Positions 1 to 9,829 are shown, counted from the stretch's first letter. The stretch is 64,000 nt of DNA from a virus (IMGVR_UViG_3300028837_000875:24572-88571); one strand, 5' to 3'. A program made the numbers and translations. The notes: a model not told the origin generated them from the sequence alone.

Positions 1-270
1 GAAGAGGATTTCAGTATAGATGTGTATGTTGTTTACTGGGATAGAAAAGCAGAAATAGTAGAACGTAAAGTTCTTCGATATACAAAAGCAATAAGAAAAG
101 TTCTTGATGCTCAATCAATCTTTAAGGAAGTAACGCCAAGGCCATCTAATGTAGGAGATTCTGTTGTCTCCATGCTTAATTGGGACCCAACGGATTTTGA
201 AGGAGAAGTTTATTTTAAGTCAGGTTTCGTTAGAGTAAAAATTCGTGACATCTACACTTACGAGGATTAG
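1..270 (+). CDS. Unknown protein, 5' end cut by window edge
   Basis: The frame is open from base 1; an internal GTG at 22 is only a possible start, so the gene probably begins upstream. Eighty-nine residues are visible, ending in an acidic stretch. I do not recognise the family. It sits directly before a small lysine-rich protein and the tail genes, so a head-completion or tail-terminator role is possible by position only. The stop at 268-270 touches the ribosome binding site of the next gene. Confidence 0.6.
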   Translation, partial: EEDFSIDVYVVYWDRKAEIVERKVLRYTKAIRKVLDAQSIFKEVTPRPSNVGDSVVSMLNWDPTDFEGEVYFKSGFVRVKIRDIYTYED

Positions 271-278
271 GAGGAAAA

Positions 279-548
279 GTGGGTAAGATAATTTTTAAAG
301 GTTGTGTTGGTTCCAAAGCTGTTATTGGTGGAACTGTATTGCAACCAGGAGAAGAAATGAATTTGCCAATTGCAGCTATTCCTGAAGGCTGTATCAATTC
401 GAAGGACTATGAGGTCTTTGATGATGCTGGTGAACCAGTAAAATGGAAATCAAAATTAAGTAAACCAAAAGTAGGTGAAGCCAGAATCGGAAGTAAAGAG
501 AAAGGCAAAGAAGAGAACAAGAAAGAGAAGAAAGCTAAGGAAGATTAG
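279..548 (+). CDS. Small protein with lysine/glutamate-rich C-terminus
   Basis: An 89-residue protein starting with GTG, eight bases after the previous stop, with GAGGAAAA as ribosome binding site. The first 60 residues look like a small beta-rich fold (glycines, alternating hydrophobics). The last 25 are almost entirely K and E, a tail seen on several proteins in this phage. Family not recognised. Its place in the late tail operon suggests a structural or assembly role. Confidence 0.6.
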   Translation: MGKIIFKGCVGSKAVIGGTVLQPGEEMNLPIAAIPEGCINSKDYEVFDDAGEPVKWKSKLSKPKVGEARIGSKEKGKEENKKEKKAKED

Positions 549-577
549 GTTAAGAAAGATTGACAGGAGGACAAGGC

Positions 578-1309
578 ATGACGATTCTTAAAGCAGACTT
601 CCTGAAGATAGCGGATTCGATGGCCGCTCAATCTCAGGAGCTTGCGAAAGAGATGGGTACTGGAGTAGAAGCGGGCACGGCTTCACTCGGTGCACAAAAT
701 AACATTGGTATAATTATGAGTCCTCTCGCAGAGGATGTTGTTGAAGATTTACTGGAAGCATTTCGCGACCAGCTCGGAAAAATGACTACGTATCCGAATG
801 CTTATTCAGAACATGAAGTAGGAATGAAGGCACTTAATCGTCACACTGGGGGCATCAATACTTATTTGACAGCACAGGCTGCGCGAGTAGCTCCTGAGTT
901 CAAATGGGCAATTGAAATGCTGGCAATAGAATCTTTAGACCCTGCAAATACTTTCTCGCCTGTTGTAGACCCAATGGATACAGTTGAGATAACTGGTCTT
1001 GACGCTGCAACTTGGGTTGATATTACAGATATTGACTCAGATAATTATTATCAATCGCCTCTTGAATTAGTAAAGACTACTGCGGCTGGAGCAGCGGACC
1101 CAATAAACTTTACAATTCGATATACATTTTTTGATGGAACTACCTCTGACCAAATTACTACAGTTGATGCAAGTGATGCGATTGACACTGTAGATTTGCT
1201 TCCTCAGGAAGCTATCGCTGTCACTTTAGTTTCTGTAACTTGTGGAGCTGGGTCTGCTGGCCAAGCATGGAAAGTTCGTTCAAAACTTGAAAGAGTTGTT
1301 GTTCTTTAA
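578..1309 (+). CDS. Putative virion structural protein
   Basis: A 243-residue protein. An upstream TTG at 560 is in frame, but ATG 578 follows a perfect ACAGGAGGACAAGGC ribosome site and is preferred. The N-terminal 120 residues are probably helical; the C-terminal half is rich in T, D and V and looks like a beta-sandwich. The family is not recognised. Its position just before the candidate tail tube gene suggests a neck, tail-completion or decoration protein (inference from order only). Confidence 0.55.
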   Translation: MTILKADFLKIADSMAAQSQELAKEMGTGVEAGTASLGAQNNIGIIMSPLAEDVVEDLLEAFRDQLGKMTTYPNAYSEHEVGMKALNRHTGGINTYLTAQAARVAPEFKWAIEMLAIESLDPANTFSPVVDPMDTVEITGLDAATWVDITDIDSDNYYQSPLELVKTTAAGAADPINFTIRYTFFDGTTSDQITTVDASDAIDTVDLLPQEAIAVTLVSVTCGAGSAGQAWKVRSKLERVVVL

Positions 1310-1335
1310 TCAAACAACTAAGAGGAGAAAGTCGT

Positions 1336-1845
1336 ATGAAAGAGTGCAAGAATATCCTTCATGGCATCGCGTCGGTATTCCTTGACGGAGCCGATATAGG
1401 ATATACCGAAGGCGGTGTTGAAGTTGAAAAAGGAATGGACACATTTGATAAGCTTGTGGACCAGGAGCTTGATGCTTGCGATATAGCAGTCACACAGTAC
1501 ACGATGATTGTGCGCACATCATTAGCTGAGACCACGCTTGAGAATATTAAGAGAGCTTGGAATGAAGCTGCTGTAATTACTACAACTCCAGGCCCGCCAA
1601 AGTATAGAACATTGACGTTTGGAATTCAGCAAGAAATTCCTGAGCATACATTGAAGTTTGTAGGATATTCTCCTGAGAAACTTAATCGTGAATATAATTT
1701 CAGAAGAGCAAAGCAAATTTCATCTTCGGCTCACACACTTCAGAAAGGTGACAAGGTTGTAGTGCCGGTAGAATTTCGCTGCTTGCCAGATTTTACCAAG
1801 CCCCGTGAAGAGCAGTATGGCTGGGTTGACGATTTTGAAAGCTAA
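1336..1845 (+). CDS. Candidate tail tube (major tail) protein
   Basis: A 169-residue protein with the ribosome site AAGAGGAGAAA. The N-terminus reads ...SVFLDGADIGYTEGGVE..., like the short 'x-DGxxIGxTxxGV' opening of many small tail tube proteins, and the rest alternates short beta-like segments. It lies directly upstream of the frameshifted tail chaperone and tape measure, the usual place of the major tail protein gene. Assignment rests on order, size and this N-terminal look; no diagnostic motif proves it. Confidence 0.55.
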   Translation: MKECKNILHGIASVFLDGADIGYTEGGVEVEKGMDTFDKLVDQELDACDIAVTQYTMIVRTSLAETTLENIKRAWNEAAVITTTPGPPKYRTLTFGIQQEIPEHTLKFVGYSPEKLNREYNFRRAKQISSSAHTLQKGDKVVVPVEFRCLPDFTKPREEQYGWVDDFES

Positions 1846-1873
1846 ATAGCTGACTTGCTTTAGGAGGTAAGAG

Positions 1874-2398
1874 ATGTCAGTAGAGGGTGTAGGTACCGAT
1901 AAAGAAGTTAATGCTGATAAAGCGGAAGAAATAAAAGAAAAGGTATTGGAAGTCAAAGACGCTTTTTCAGACATTGAAGTTCTTGCAGGACCTTGTAGGG
2001 AATACACCATCGGTGATAAGAAGTTTTCACAGAAGCCTCTCGTTATGCGTGATTTCGGGAGGCTGTTTGAACATCTTATCGAGATGCTAAGCATAGCTGT
2101 AGCAGTGAATCCTGATTTATTAAAGTCAGGAAAATTTGAAGTTGATACGGATAATCTTTCGCCAGCCTTTTTAATTGGAATGGCTCAAGGCAGTAAAGAA
2201 ATGATGGAGAAAGTATATGACATCATTACTTTGTTGCTAAATGCTGATAGAGATTTCCTGCTTGATAATCTGAACATTTCTCAATTCACTCGAATTTTGG
2301 CTGATGTAATAGAGCTTAATGACTTAAGGGAAATTATCGCAAATTTTTCAAGGATGGGACGTCAGGTACGGGAATATCTTCAGAAGAGCAAGACATAA
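1874..2398 (+). CDS. Tail assembly chaperone, short (0-frame) product
   Basis: A 174-residue mainly helical, acidic protein with the ribosome site TTTAGGAGGTAAGAG. It lies between the tail tube candidate and the tape measure, where lambda gpG-type chaperones are found. In phages these coat the tape measure before tube polymerisation. Near its 3' end the frame contains the canonical slippery heptamer A-AAT-TTT (2341-2347), and the -1 frame is then open up to the tape measure start. This is the hallmark G/GT arrangement. Normal termination is at 2396-2398. Confidence 0.8.
   Translation: MSVEGVGTDKEVNADKAEEIKEKVLEVKDAFSDIEVLAGPCREYTIGDKKFSQKPLVMRDFGRLFEHLIEMLSIAVAVNPDLLKSGKFEVDTDNLSPAFLIGMAQGSKEMMEKVYDIITLLLNADRDFLLDNLNISQFTRILADVIELNDLREIIANFSRMGRQVREYLQKSKT
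2341..2347 (+). promoter_or_regulatory. -1 ribosomal frameshift site A-AAT-TTT
   Basis: The heptamer matches the X-XXY-YYZ rule in the 0 frame of the chaperone gene (…GCA AAT TTT…). After slippage the tRNAs re-pair on AAA and TTT. The -1 frame opens at 2323, just after a TGA at 2320-2322, so the site lies inside the only possible overlap window (2323-2398). Confidence 0.8.
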
Positions 2399-2673
2399 CT
2401 TGGGGTTCCATTTTTGAATTTTTTGCAGCGTGCTATACGTGGAAAAAAGAATATATCCTCGATAGCATGACGTTCCCACAAGTGAAGCTTTACTTAAATC
2501 GCAATCTTGCAAGGCGAGAAATGGAAGCCAAAGAAATAGAAAAAATTACAAATGTGACTGGAGCAATGTTTGATAGCAATAGAAGTAAGGAAGTTACTCC
2601 AATGACTAATGCTGATTTGCCTTCTTTTGGTCTTGGACTTAGGAAGAAAAAGAAAGAATCAGAGGCAGAATAA
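2347..2673 (+). CDS. Tail assembly chaperone, -1 frameshift extension (GT-like)
   Basis: After slippage on A-AAT-TTT the -1 frame runs without a stop from 2347 to 2673, adding about 108 residues to the first 158 of the short product (fusion about 266 residues). The extension contains DITWGSIFEFFAACYTW and DSMTFPQVKLYL, which reads as genuine conserved protein and crosses the 0-frame stop. An internal ATG at 2467 would give only 68 residues and has no good ribosome site, so frameshift expression is more likely than separate initiation. The stop at 2671-2673 abuts the tape measure ATG. Confidence 0.8.
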   Translation, partial: FKDGTSGTGISSEEQDITWGSIFEFFAACYTWKKEYILDSMTFPQVKLYLNRNLARREMEAKEIEKITNVTGAMFDSNRSKEVTPMTNADLPSFGLGLRKKKKESEAE

Positions 2674-5600
2674 ATGGCGTTACTCAGCATAGGACTTGGC
2701 GTTATCACTGCTCCTTTTACTGCTGGCCTTGGATTAGCAGGCACCGCTGTCAAAGGATTTACGAGTATTCTTAGCGGTGCTTACGGTCTACTCAAAAGCT
2801 TCTGGATGAAAATCAAAAAGTGGGCGCTAATCGCAACAGCAGCACTTGCTGGTACAATTTATATGGCCGCCAAATTCCAGAAGCAAATGGCGTTTGTTGC
2901 TACAATGGTGAAGGACACAGACAAGTGGATGGGCAAATTTACTGAAAGCGTCAAACAAATGTCTGTTGCTTTCGGTCAATCTACGAACGGCATGACTCAA
3001 GCTCTCTATGATATTCTTTCTGCAAGCGTTCCTCCACAAAAAGCATTGAAGATGTTGGAGACAGCGGCAAAGGCCGCTGTTGCTGGTTTTACTGATGTAG
3101 AGCAAGTAGGAAAAACTCTAACTTCAGTGATGAATGGAATGGGTATTTCTTTCGAGCAGTCTGGAAAAGTTGCAGACGTGATGTTCAGAATTGTAGAGAA
3201 AGGACAATTAACATTTAATCAACTTCAAGGAAACATGGCTCGTGCCATGGTTGCTGCTCGTGCTGCACGAGTTCCATTTGAACAGCTTGCTGCTTCTTAT
3301 GCCTTCTTGACTCGTAAAGGTTTTAGTGTTGCAATGGCTGAGACAGCTATTGCAAGAGCACTTACATCTACGCTTACTCCAAGAAAAGAAGCGAGAAAAG
3401 CGGCTGAAAAATACGGAGTTGAACTTGGTGAAACTGCGCTTGCTACAAAAGGTTTGTTAGGAGTTATAAAGGATTTAGCAAAAGCAGGATTGACTGAAGC
3501 TCAACTTCAAGAATTGTTCCCAGCAATCAGGGCACGTAATGCTATCAGTGCAATGATAAAAGATGTAAAGGGATTTGAAGGCGACGTCATTGCTATGTAT
3601 CAGGCAGGAGGAGCACAGGGCAGGGCTTTCGCAAAAGCAACAGAAACGCTTGCGTTCCAATTTTCTAAATTCATTCAAGGCATGAAAGTATTCTTGATTG
3701 ACTTAGTCACTCCAATGTTGCCAGCTCTGCAAAAGCTATTCAAGCGACTTTCAATGATTGCAGAATACTTAAGGACAACTTTTGCGGTAGATATTGCTGG
3801 AGATATGGCCGCGCTTGCAGACAACATTGTTAAGAAAATAGAGAGTGTAATTTTTTGGATTATGCAAGAAGTTCCTTATATCTTCCAGAAGATTTGGGGC
3901 TATCTTAAGTTTACTATGAAAATCATTTCTACTGTTCTTGATGTTGGAATTCTCAAGACACTGGTTGGAGCTTATTGGACTTATCTTACAAATTTCTTTG
4001 AGAATATAATCAGAGTTGTAACTGGATTAGCTCGGGCAGTTGGCGAAAGACTTTATCAAATAGCTCGTAAAACCTGGTGGGAAATAAAAAGTTTTATTAC
4101 TGGTGAAGCGATTCCGGATTACATAAATGAATTTACTGGTATGCTTGATTACATAGAACTCCAATTGACTAACAGGATGCCAGATGCATTCAAAGAAGGA
4201 TGGCAAAAGGCAAGTAAATGGTATGAGGATTATACAAAAGGAATTGATGCTAAATATGAAGCACGAGCTAAAAAGCTTGCGGCGTTACGAGATAAGATGA
4301 ATCAAGAAGAACTCAAAGGCGCACAAGACAATGCTGAATCTGCAAGCAAGATAGACCATGCTTTTGAAAACGAGAAAATGAATGTAGCAAAAAAAGCTAT
4401 TAAGGAAATAATAGAGGAAGAGGAAAAGAAGATAGCACATCTTAAAGCTCTCGGTCAGCTTTCTTTGGATGAGGAAATCAAACGCTATAAGAAACTTCTT
4501 TCTATTGCAAAAGCTGATACAGAAGAAAGAATGAAGCTTGAACAGAAAGTATATGAGCTTGAGAAATCATTACGAGAAAGAAGGAAGAGCGAGGCTTTTG
4601 AGCACTTTGGTTATATGGAAAAAACTGAACGTGAAGTAACTCAAGCTAAGGTAGGTTATCTTGAAAAGTTTCTCAAGGAAGAAAAAGGAAGTTATCAAGA
4701 AAGACGAGCGGCTGCAATAGAACTATTCAAGCTACGTCAAGAGTTGCGCAAGATGGATATGGAAGAACAAAAGAAACTCAATGAATTTTATATGGATGAA
4801 GATTGGAAGCGACTCAAAGCTCAAGAAGAGATACTTAAGAAACGCAAGTTCATGTTTGCTCGTGATAAATTTGCACATCAGAAAATAGATGCAGCATTGC
4901 AAAAAAATCTAAGAAGGCAAGCTGAACAAAGAGCAGAGTTTATCCGCAAGCTTACAGTTAAGCAGACAAAGACTTGGGACCTTGAAGGACTTAGAAGGCT
5001 CAAGATTGCAGAGCGTCACGCAGAGGAAGCAGTAAAGAAGGACAAGCTCTCGGCAAAAGAGAAGGCAGCTTATGAGAAAGAGCTTGAGAAAATACGAGAG
5101 CAGATAACACAAGCTCGTGGCGACGTGATGAAAAAAGAGGGAATGAAAACTGAGGACCTGTTAAAGAAAGAACAAGAGTGGCATAAGGCACTTGAAAAAG
5201 AAATAGCAAAAGCAACTGGCAAGAGAGTAGACGAAGTTGCAGATAAAGAAAAATCAACACAAGAAAAACGAGTCCAGCAGGCAGAAGAGACAAAGCAGAA
5301 AGTTGGAGAGATAGGAGACAAAGCAAAAGGAAAGATAAAAGAAATCTCAGAAGCTATGCAAGATTCTATGACAAGTGCAATCAAAGCAATACTTGAAGCA
5401 TTGAAAAAACTTGAACAACAATTGATAGCTATCTTCGATAGAATCAGACAGATATGTGCAGCGGCTCAATGTGGCGGTGCTTTGCCGGTACCAGGCTTCG
5501 GCAAGGCGGCCGCTGGCAGATTGCTCAATGGAAAGAGAGCAGGAGCAGGGACGGCTATTACTAAGCGAGACGTTAAAGTGGGACCAATATACATTGGCAA

Positions 5601-5694
5601 GATTGATTCAATGGTTGATGTTATTCGAGCCGGCGAGAAGATAGGCGAAGAACTTGCAAGCTCGGCAGGAAGAGATTTCAGGGCAGTGCTATAA
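2674..5694 (+). CDS. Tail tape measure protein
   Basis: A 1006-residue protein whose ATG directly follows the chaperone stop. The N-terminus has a hydrophobic segment (about residues 45-65), then a TP901/PhageMin_Tail-like domain (about 70-320) with the usual pattern of screening helices (…SVAFGQSTNGMTQALYD…, …MNGMGISFEQSGKVADV…). About residues 500-960 form a long charged coiled coil rich in K, E and R, followed by a short glycine-rich C-terminal region. It sets tail length and is probably injected with DNA. The length predicts a tail of roughly 150 nm by the usual rule of thumb (inference). No lytic transglycosylase or peptidase motif was seen. Confidence 0.9.
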   Translation: MALLSIGLGVITAPFTAGLGLAGTAVKGFTSILSGAYGLLKSFWMKIKKWALIATAALAGTIYMAAKFQKQMAFVATMVKDTDKWMGKFTESVKQMSVAFGQSTNGMTQALYDILSASVPPQKALKMLETAAKAAVAGFTDVEQVGKTLTSVMNGMGISFEQSGKVADVMFRIVEKGQLTFNQLQGNMARAMVAARAARVPFEQLAASYAFLTRKGFSVAMAETAIARALTSTLTPRKEARKAAEKYGVELGETALATKGLLGVIKDLAKAGLTEAQLQELFPAIRARNAISAMIKDVKGFEGDVIAMYQAGGAQGRAFAKATETLAFQFSKFIQGMKVFLIDLVTPMLPALQKLFKRLSMIAEYLRTTFAVDIAGDMAALADNIVKKIESVIFWIMQEVPYIFQKIWGYLKFTMKIISTVLDVGILKTLVGAYWTYLTNFFENIIRVVTGLARAVGERLYQIARKTWWEIKSFITGEAIPDYINEFTGMLDYIELQLTNRMPDAFKEGWQKASKWYEDYTKGIDAKYEARAKKLAALRDKMNQEELKGAQDNAESASKIDHAFENEKMNVAKKAIKEIIEEEEKKIAHLKALGQLSLDEEIKRYKKLLSIAKADTEERMKLEQKVYELEKSLRERRKSEAFEHFGYMEKTEREVTQAKVGYLEKFLKEEKGSYQERRAAAIELFKLRQELRKMDMEEQKKLNEFYMDEDWKRLKAQEEILKKRKFMFARDKFAHQKIDAALQKNLRRQAEQRAEFIRKLTVKQTKTWDLEGLRRLKIAERHAEEAVKKDKLSAKEKAAYEKELEKIREQITQARGDVMKKEGMKTEDLLKKEQEWHKALEKEIAKATGKRVDEVADKEKSTQEKRVQQAEETKQKVGEIGDKAKGKIKEISEAMQDSMTSAIKAILEALKKLEQQLIAIFDRIRQICAAAQCGGALPVPGFGKAAAGRLLNGKRAGAGTAITKRDVKVGPIYIGKIDSMVDVIRAGEKIGEELASSAGRDFRAVL

Positions 5695-7566
5695 ATGGGA
5701 ACACATAGACAATTTGAAGGTGGAGGGGACCCACCGCAAAAGCCGATACCTCTTCCTCCAAAGGGAGGCAGAATCGGTGACTCTTGCGATGGCACAAGTA
5801 AACTTGCTCTTCAATTTATACTCACGCCATCACTGACGCCATCAGGTCCATTTGACTGGGAAGGCAAAAGTCTGGACCAGGAAATTCTTAATAGAATGGT
5901 TCCAGGCTTCACCGTCACTGCATATACTTTTAATGTTTGGGAAGGTAGACCAGTTCTTGCAAATAGAATGAGTCCAGAAGATTTCAGAGAAGCAACAGAG
6001 AATCCACCTAAAGGTATAGATGAAACGCCTAACAAACCAAGAACAACTGGAACCGATAAAGATGAAGAATGGAAAAAGAATCCGCGTACAGTTCCATCTG
6101 ACCCAGTTAGAAAATTGCAGAAGAGAGAAGAATACGAAGTAAAGAAAGTCAAGCAGATGCCTGACGGACCGAACAAAATAAAGCTTGAAGTAGAAGCTCA
6201 AAACAAGAAAGAAAAACTGCTTGAGAAAAAGATAAACAAACGCTTTGGGCCAGAATATGGAACGCCAAAAGTCAGCGATGTGGTTAAGTACGTTGCAGAG
6301 CAATGTGGCTTTAGTGATGCCCGTGTAGATGAAGTTGATATTGTTATGCCTACGTTTGACTGCCGTGAATATTACGCAAGAGAAGTTCTTGATATTTGCT
6401 CGAAGATTTCAGGAGGAGCATATACAATCCTTGAAAATACACTTCATTTCTTTACGCCTGGCTCAAGGCCAAATCCAGTTCCTGCAACTACTGACCCTAA
6501 CAAAAAGAATTGGGGCACTACTGTAAGAGATGATGATGTAATACCAAACGGAATCAGAAAAGGGACTCTTGAGGTTGAAAAGAACTCAGAGAATTTAGTC
6601 AACAAAGTGCAAGAAGCAAATTCAGGAGAGAAAGCAAAGCGCAAAGAAAAGTTAGTCGGTGATGGACAAAAGGATGAATTGCATTGCTCTTATGAGCCGG
6701 AAGAAACGTTTGTATTCACGATGCATTCTGATGGCGAAGGCGAGTCTCTTCCGCGCTTCATTAGACAGGACTGGGGTGATAGAGAAATTGTTCAGCACTA
6801 TCTTGATGCTGGAGTTGCTTACCCTTCTCCTGATTATGAAGGAGCAGTAGAGCCATCGAGTATTTGGGGCGTTTATGTAAATACAAAAGAGAAGGCAATT
6901 CGTCTTGTCTACGCCGATACAGGCCAACCATTTGTCATGCCAGATAACTCTTTGAACCCAGATTACTTTCTTGAGTTTGAATATTATTATCGAGCACCAG
7001 TATTCAGAATTCTCAGTGCTGATGCTTCTGTTGGAAGATGGGGCGAAAGAGAAACAATAATCGTATCTCCTGAGCGTCAGTATGATGAGCTTTATAGACG
7101 CCTTGCGGAAGCTGAACTTGCAGACTGGTGTGAACCAGTAACACAAGTGCGCTGTGAAGTATTTGATGACGTGTATCAGGTAGGAGATACGGTCAGATTC
7201 ATAGCTCCTGAAATCGGACTTGATAAAGAGTTTACTATCTTTGAGATAACAAGAGACTTCGATGCAGAAGTAAGACAGCATTATCCTCAAAAAGATTATG
7301 GTCAATCAGTACAAATCAAAGCAGGAAATAAGCTGCCGCGTGAACTTAGACATATACTTGCTTTTCTGAACAGGAATATCAATAATCTGAATAGAGCTTT
7401 TAATCTATCTGACTTGAATTCTGAATCTGGTAGTTCAGTACCCGTTCAATGGGAAAGATATTATCCAGAAGGAATTGAAGTAAGAGAAACTGTCACATGT
7501 GAACTTGGAGTTATGCCATTGGATAGAAAAGGCGGACGCATAGGACATACGCGGATACAAAGTTAA
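5695..7566 (+). CDS. Putative tail tip / baseplate hub protein
   Basis: A 623-residue protein starting on the base after the tape measure stop. The N-terminus is rich in G and P; about residues 100-180 are a charged linker. About residues 195-260 (KVSDVVKYVAEQCGF…, YAREVLDICSKISGGAYTIL) resemble the gpD/hub-type phage tail fold in which a small domain recurs in late-control proteins. About residues 440-550 resemble a beta-rich hub domain (YQVGDTVRFIAPEIG). Its position straight after the tape measure is where distal tail or tail-associated proteins sit. The call is by context plus weak resemblance; enzymatic residues were not seen. Confidence 0.5.
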   Translation: MGTHRQFEGGGDPPQKPIPLPPKGGRIGDSCDGTSKLALQFILTPSLTPSGPFDWEGKSLDQEILNRMVPGFTVTAYTFNVWEGRPVLANRMSPEDFREATENPPKGIDETPNKPRTTGTDKDEEWKKNPRTVPSDPVRKLQKREEYEVKKVKQMPDGPNKIKLEVEAQNKKEKLLEKKINKRFGPEYGTPKVSDVVKYVAEQCGFSDARVDEVDIVMPTFDCREYYAREVLDICSKISGGAYTILENTLHFFTPGSRPNPVPATTDPNKKNWGTTVRDDDVIPNGIRKGTLEVEKNSENLVNKVQEANSGEKAKRKEKLVGDGQKDELHCSYEPEETFVFTMHSDGEGESLPRFIRQDWGDREIVQHYLDAGVAYPSPDYEGAVEPSSIWGVYVNTKEKAIRLVYADTGQPFVMPDNSLNPDYFLEFEYYYRAPVFRILSADASVGRWGERETIIVSPERQYDELYRRLAEAELADWCEPVTQVRCEVFDDVYQVGDTVRFIAPEIGLDKEFTIFEITRDFDAEVRQHYPQKDYGQSVQIKAGNKLPRELRHILAFLNRNINNLNRAFNLSDLNSESGSSVPVQWERYYPEGIEVRETVTCELGVMPLDRKGGRIGHTRIQS

Positions 7567-7578
7567 GCTGAGGAAATA

Positions 7579-8100
7579 ATGGAACTTGAAATAAAAGGCC
7601 GAGCAGAAATAACCTTGCTGAGAGATGGCAAGATTATAGAAATCAGACGGATTGATAACCTCATAACAAATAACGGACTCAATACTATTGCCAAAGCTAT
7701 CCTTGCTGCGGGCGGATATGCAGGTGCATTAGGTGTTCCATATATTGCGGTAGGAGATAATGATGGCGTACCACTTGTTCCTGCACCTTCACCAACTGAT
7801 ACTGTGCTTGCTCACGAGTTACCAGATATTGATGTTCCAAGAAAACAAGTGCAAGCTTTGGGCGGCTTAAATCTGGAAAACAATGTAGCAATCTTTGAAG
7901 TTATATTTATGCCAGATGAAGCTAATCACGCAGTAGGAAAGCAGCTTGTAGACGCTGGGCTTTTTTGGGACGGAGCTACAGTGTTGAGGAATACTGGAGT
8001 TCTTGTTTCAAGAGTTTTGATTCTACCGCCTATGACTAAAAGTCCTGTGTTTAATACTCTGAGAATTAAATGGACGTATGAAATAAATCGCAAAGAATAG
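7579..8100 (+). CDS. Tail fibre-associated structural protein
   Basis: A 173-residue beta-rich protein with ribosome site GCTGAGGAAATA. The opening, LLRDGKIIEIRRIDNLITNNGLNTIAKAI split over several strands, followed by YIAVGDND and a conserved-looking DTVLAHEL, resembles small proteins often found just before phage fibre genes. The function is probably an adaptor between tail tip and fibre; that is inference from gene order. Confidence 0.5.
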   Translation: MELEIKGRAEITLLRDGKIIEIRRIDNLITNNGLNTIAKAILAAGGYAGALGVPYIAVGDNDGVPLVPAPSPTDTVLAHELPDIDVPRKQVQALGGLNLENNVAIFEVIFMPDEANHAVGKQLVDAGLFWDGATVLRNTGVLVSRVLILPPMTKSPVFNTLRIKWTYEINRKE

Positions 8101-8112
8101 AAAGGTTAAAGA

Positions 8113-9810
8113 ATGTCTAATCCAGATGTACCGAGAACAAAAGACTGGGAACCGTGGGGTCCTGATGACCTTATATCAGAATGGAGAGAGAACGGGGTTG
8201 ATGAAGAGGTTCTAAACAACGTGGTTCAAGGACTTCAGTTCCGTCCTAACGGCAATGGATTGCTCGGGCATAGAATCACCCCAGGCATAGCGTACATAGA
8301 CGGCTATCGTGTCAAATATGATATAGATGAAGTATTTGATTTTGTAGCTTCGACTTATTATACTTTCTGGGCTATCTTGAAGTTTACTGCTGACCCTTCA
8401 GGAGGAGTGTCAGATGCTTGGATTGAGATTAGAGTTCAGAGTAATGCCGGTAGTATTTATGACGGAGACCCACCTACGTTCCCAAAAATACTTCTTGGTT
8501 ACATTGTTGTTGGCGGTGCTGGTCCGTTTCTTACAGCAGGTTCGGTAATTTGGAAAGATAACTTAGCCATGTCTCCTGAAGAAATTGACGGCAATTCTGT
8601 ATCGCTTCTTAACATGTGGTTTTGGGATAGAACGCCAATAGCTCCTGGAGGTGTAGGAACATTTCTTTCTACTGTTTGGAGTCCTCAGTTCTATTATAAA
8701 ATGAGCGAGGGAATAACTGCTTCTTTGAAGAGCGAGACATCCGCGTTGGATGTAATAAATCCTAAAGCAGTGCTGCCGTTTGTTAGACCTGTTAGAGCCA
8801 GAAGAGGAAAAGGTCAATTGTTTGATGCATATATGGGTGGAGTCAATTCATATCGTTTCTCAACTAATCCTACATATATTAAAGCGGAAGGCTTGCTTCC
8901 ACTTTATTATACTTACTTTTTCTCAATTTGGGCTTATCCATTCCGTGATGATGTTGATATGTTTTTGCTCTTCAAGGACCAGGACTTTTATCTCAAATGG
9001 AATGCAGCTTCAAAGAAACTTGAGTTTTATATAGGAAACGGGGCAGGAGGATTCACTCGCTTTGTTGAGTCTCTTGCAATCACTTCTTTCAAAAATACTT
9101 GGTTCCATATTTCTTTTGGCTTCAATAATGCTACTAACAAGCATTGGATTGTAGTAAACGATGGAGCAATTCAAATAGAAATTGGAACTGGTGCAAGAGG
9201 AGTTGCGGCAACTGATTTTTATATGGGCAACAATGATACGCCTGATACTCCATTTTATGGTATTCTTGATGAGTTTTGCAAGTTTACTGTTAATGATTTT
9301 TATCACAGATTGTTTATACACGAGCTTTATAATCATGGAGTAGGGTTGAGATATATAAGTGAGGGAGAAGGAAATCGAAAATCACTTATCCAATTTGCAA
9401 CGTATATGAATGCTCCAATAGCAATCGGAGCTAATGCCGGAATTGTTGCACCATTCAACACTGGGGAAGCTGACCCATATGCTTGGATAAACAAATATTA
9501 CAATGCAGCTTTGTATAGATTCAACGTACCCAGAGCAGGAATATTTGAAGTCCATGCAAGAGTAACTCTGGATAACCCGATAGCTGGAGGTCATTATTAT
9601 ATTGCTACTCGTACAAACATCGGATTAGATGATTCAGCGGATTTTCATGCAGTTGATGCGGATGATTTGACGTTACAAATAACAGCAGTAATTTCGTTTC
9701 TTGCAGCGGCTGATTTTATTGAAGTTTATGTTTACAATGATACTGGTGTTATTGTGAATCTTAAAGGCGGGGCAAGCAACTCGTCATTTATCATAGAACA
9801 GATGGCTTAA
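8113..9810 (+). CDS. Receptor-binding tail fibre with LamG-like and C1q-like domains
   Basis: A 565-residue protein. The N-terminal 190 residues (DGYRVKYDIDEVFDF…) look like a fibre attachment domain. Residues of about 250-410 match the laminin-G / concanavalin-like lectin pattern (FSIWAYPFRDDVDMFLLFKD, WFHISFGFNN, PFYGILDEFCKF). Residues of about 455-565 resemble a C1q/TNF-type jelly roll (AALYRFNVPRAGIFEVHARV, FIEVYVYNDTG). Such a pair suggests glycan recognition at the host surface by a trimeric fibre tip. No catalytic residues are evident. Confidence 0.7.
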   Translation: MSNPDVPRTKDWEPWGPDDLISEWRENGVDEEVLNNVVQGLQFRPNGNGLLGHRITPGIAYIDGYRVKYDIDEVFDFVASTYYTFWAILKFTADPSGGVSDAWIEIRVQSNAGSIYDGDPPTFPKILLGYIVVGGAGPFLTAGSVIWKDNLAMSPEEIDGNSVSLLNMWFWDRTPIAPGGVGTFLSTVWSPQFYYKMSEGITASLKSETSALDVINPKAVLPFVRPVRARRGKGQLFDAYMGGVNSYRFSTNPTYIKAEGLLPLYYTYFFSIWAYPFRDDVDMFLLFKDQDFYLKWNAASKKLEFYIGNGAGGFTRFVESLAITSFKNTWFHISFGFNNATNKHWIVVNDGAIQIEIGTGARGVAATDFYMGNNDTPDTPFYGILDEFCKFTVNDFYHRLFIHELYNHGVGLRYISEGEGNRKSLIQFATYMNAPIAIGANAGIVAPFNTGEADPYAWINKYYNAALYRFNVPRAGIFEVHARVTLDNPIAGGHYYIATRTNIGLDDSADFHAVDADDLTLQITAVISFLAAADFIEVYVYNDTGVIVNLKGGASNSSFIIEQMA

Positions 9811-9829
9811 CTTTTCAAAGGAGAAAAAA

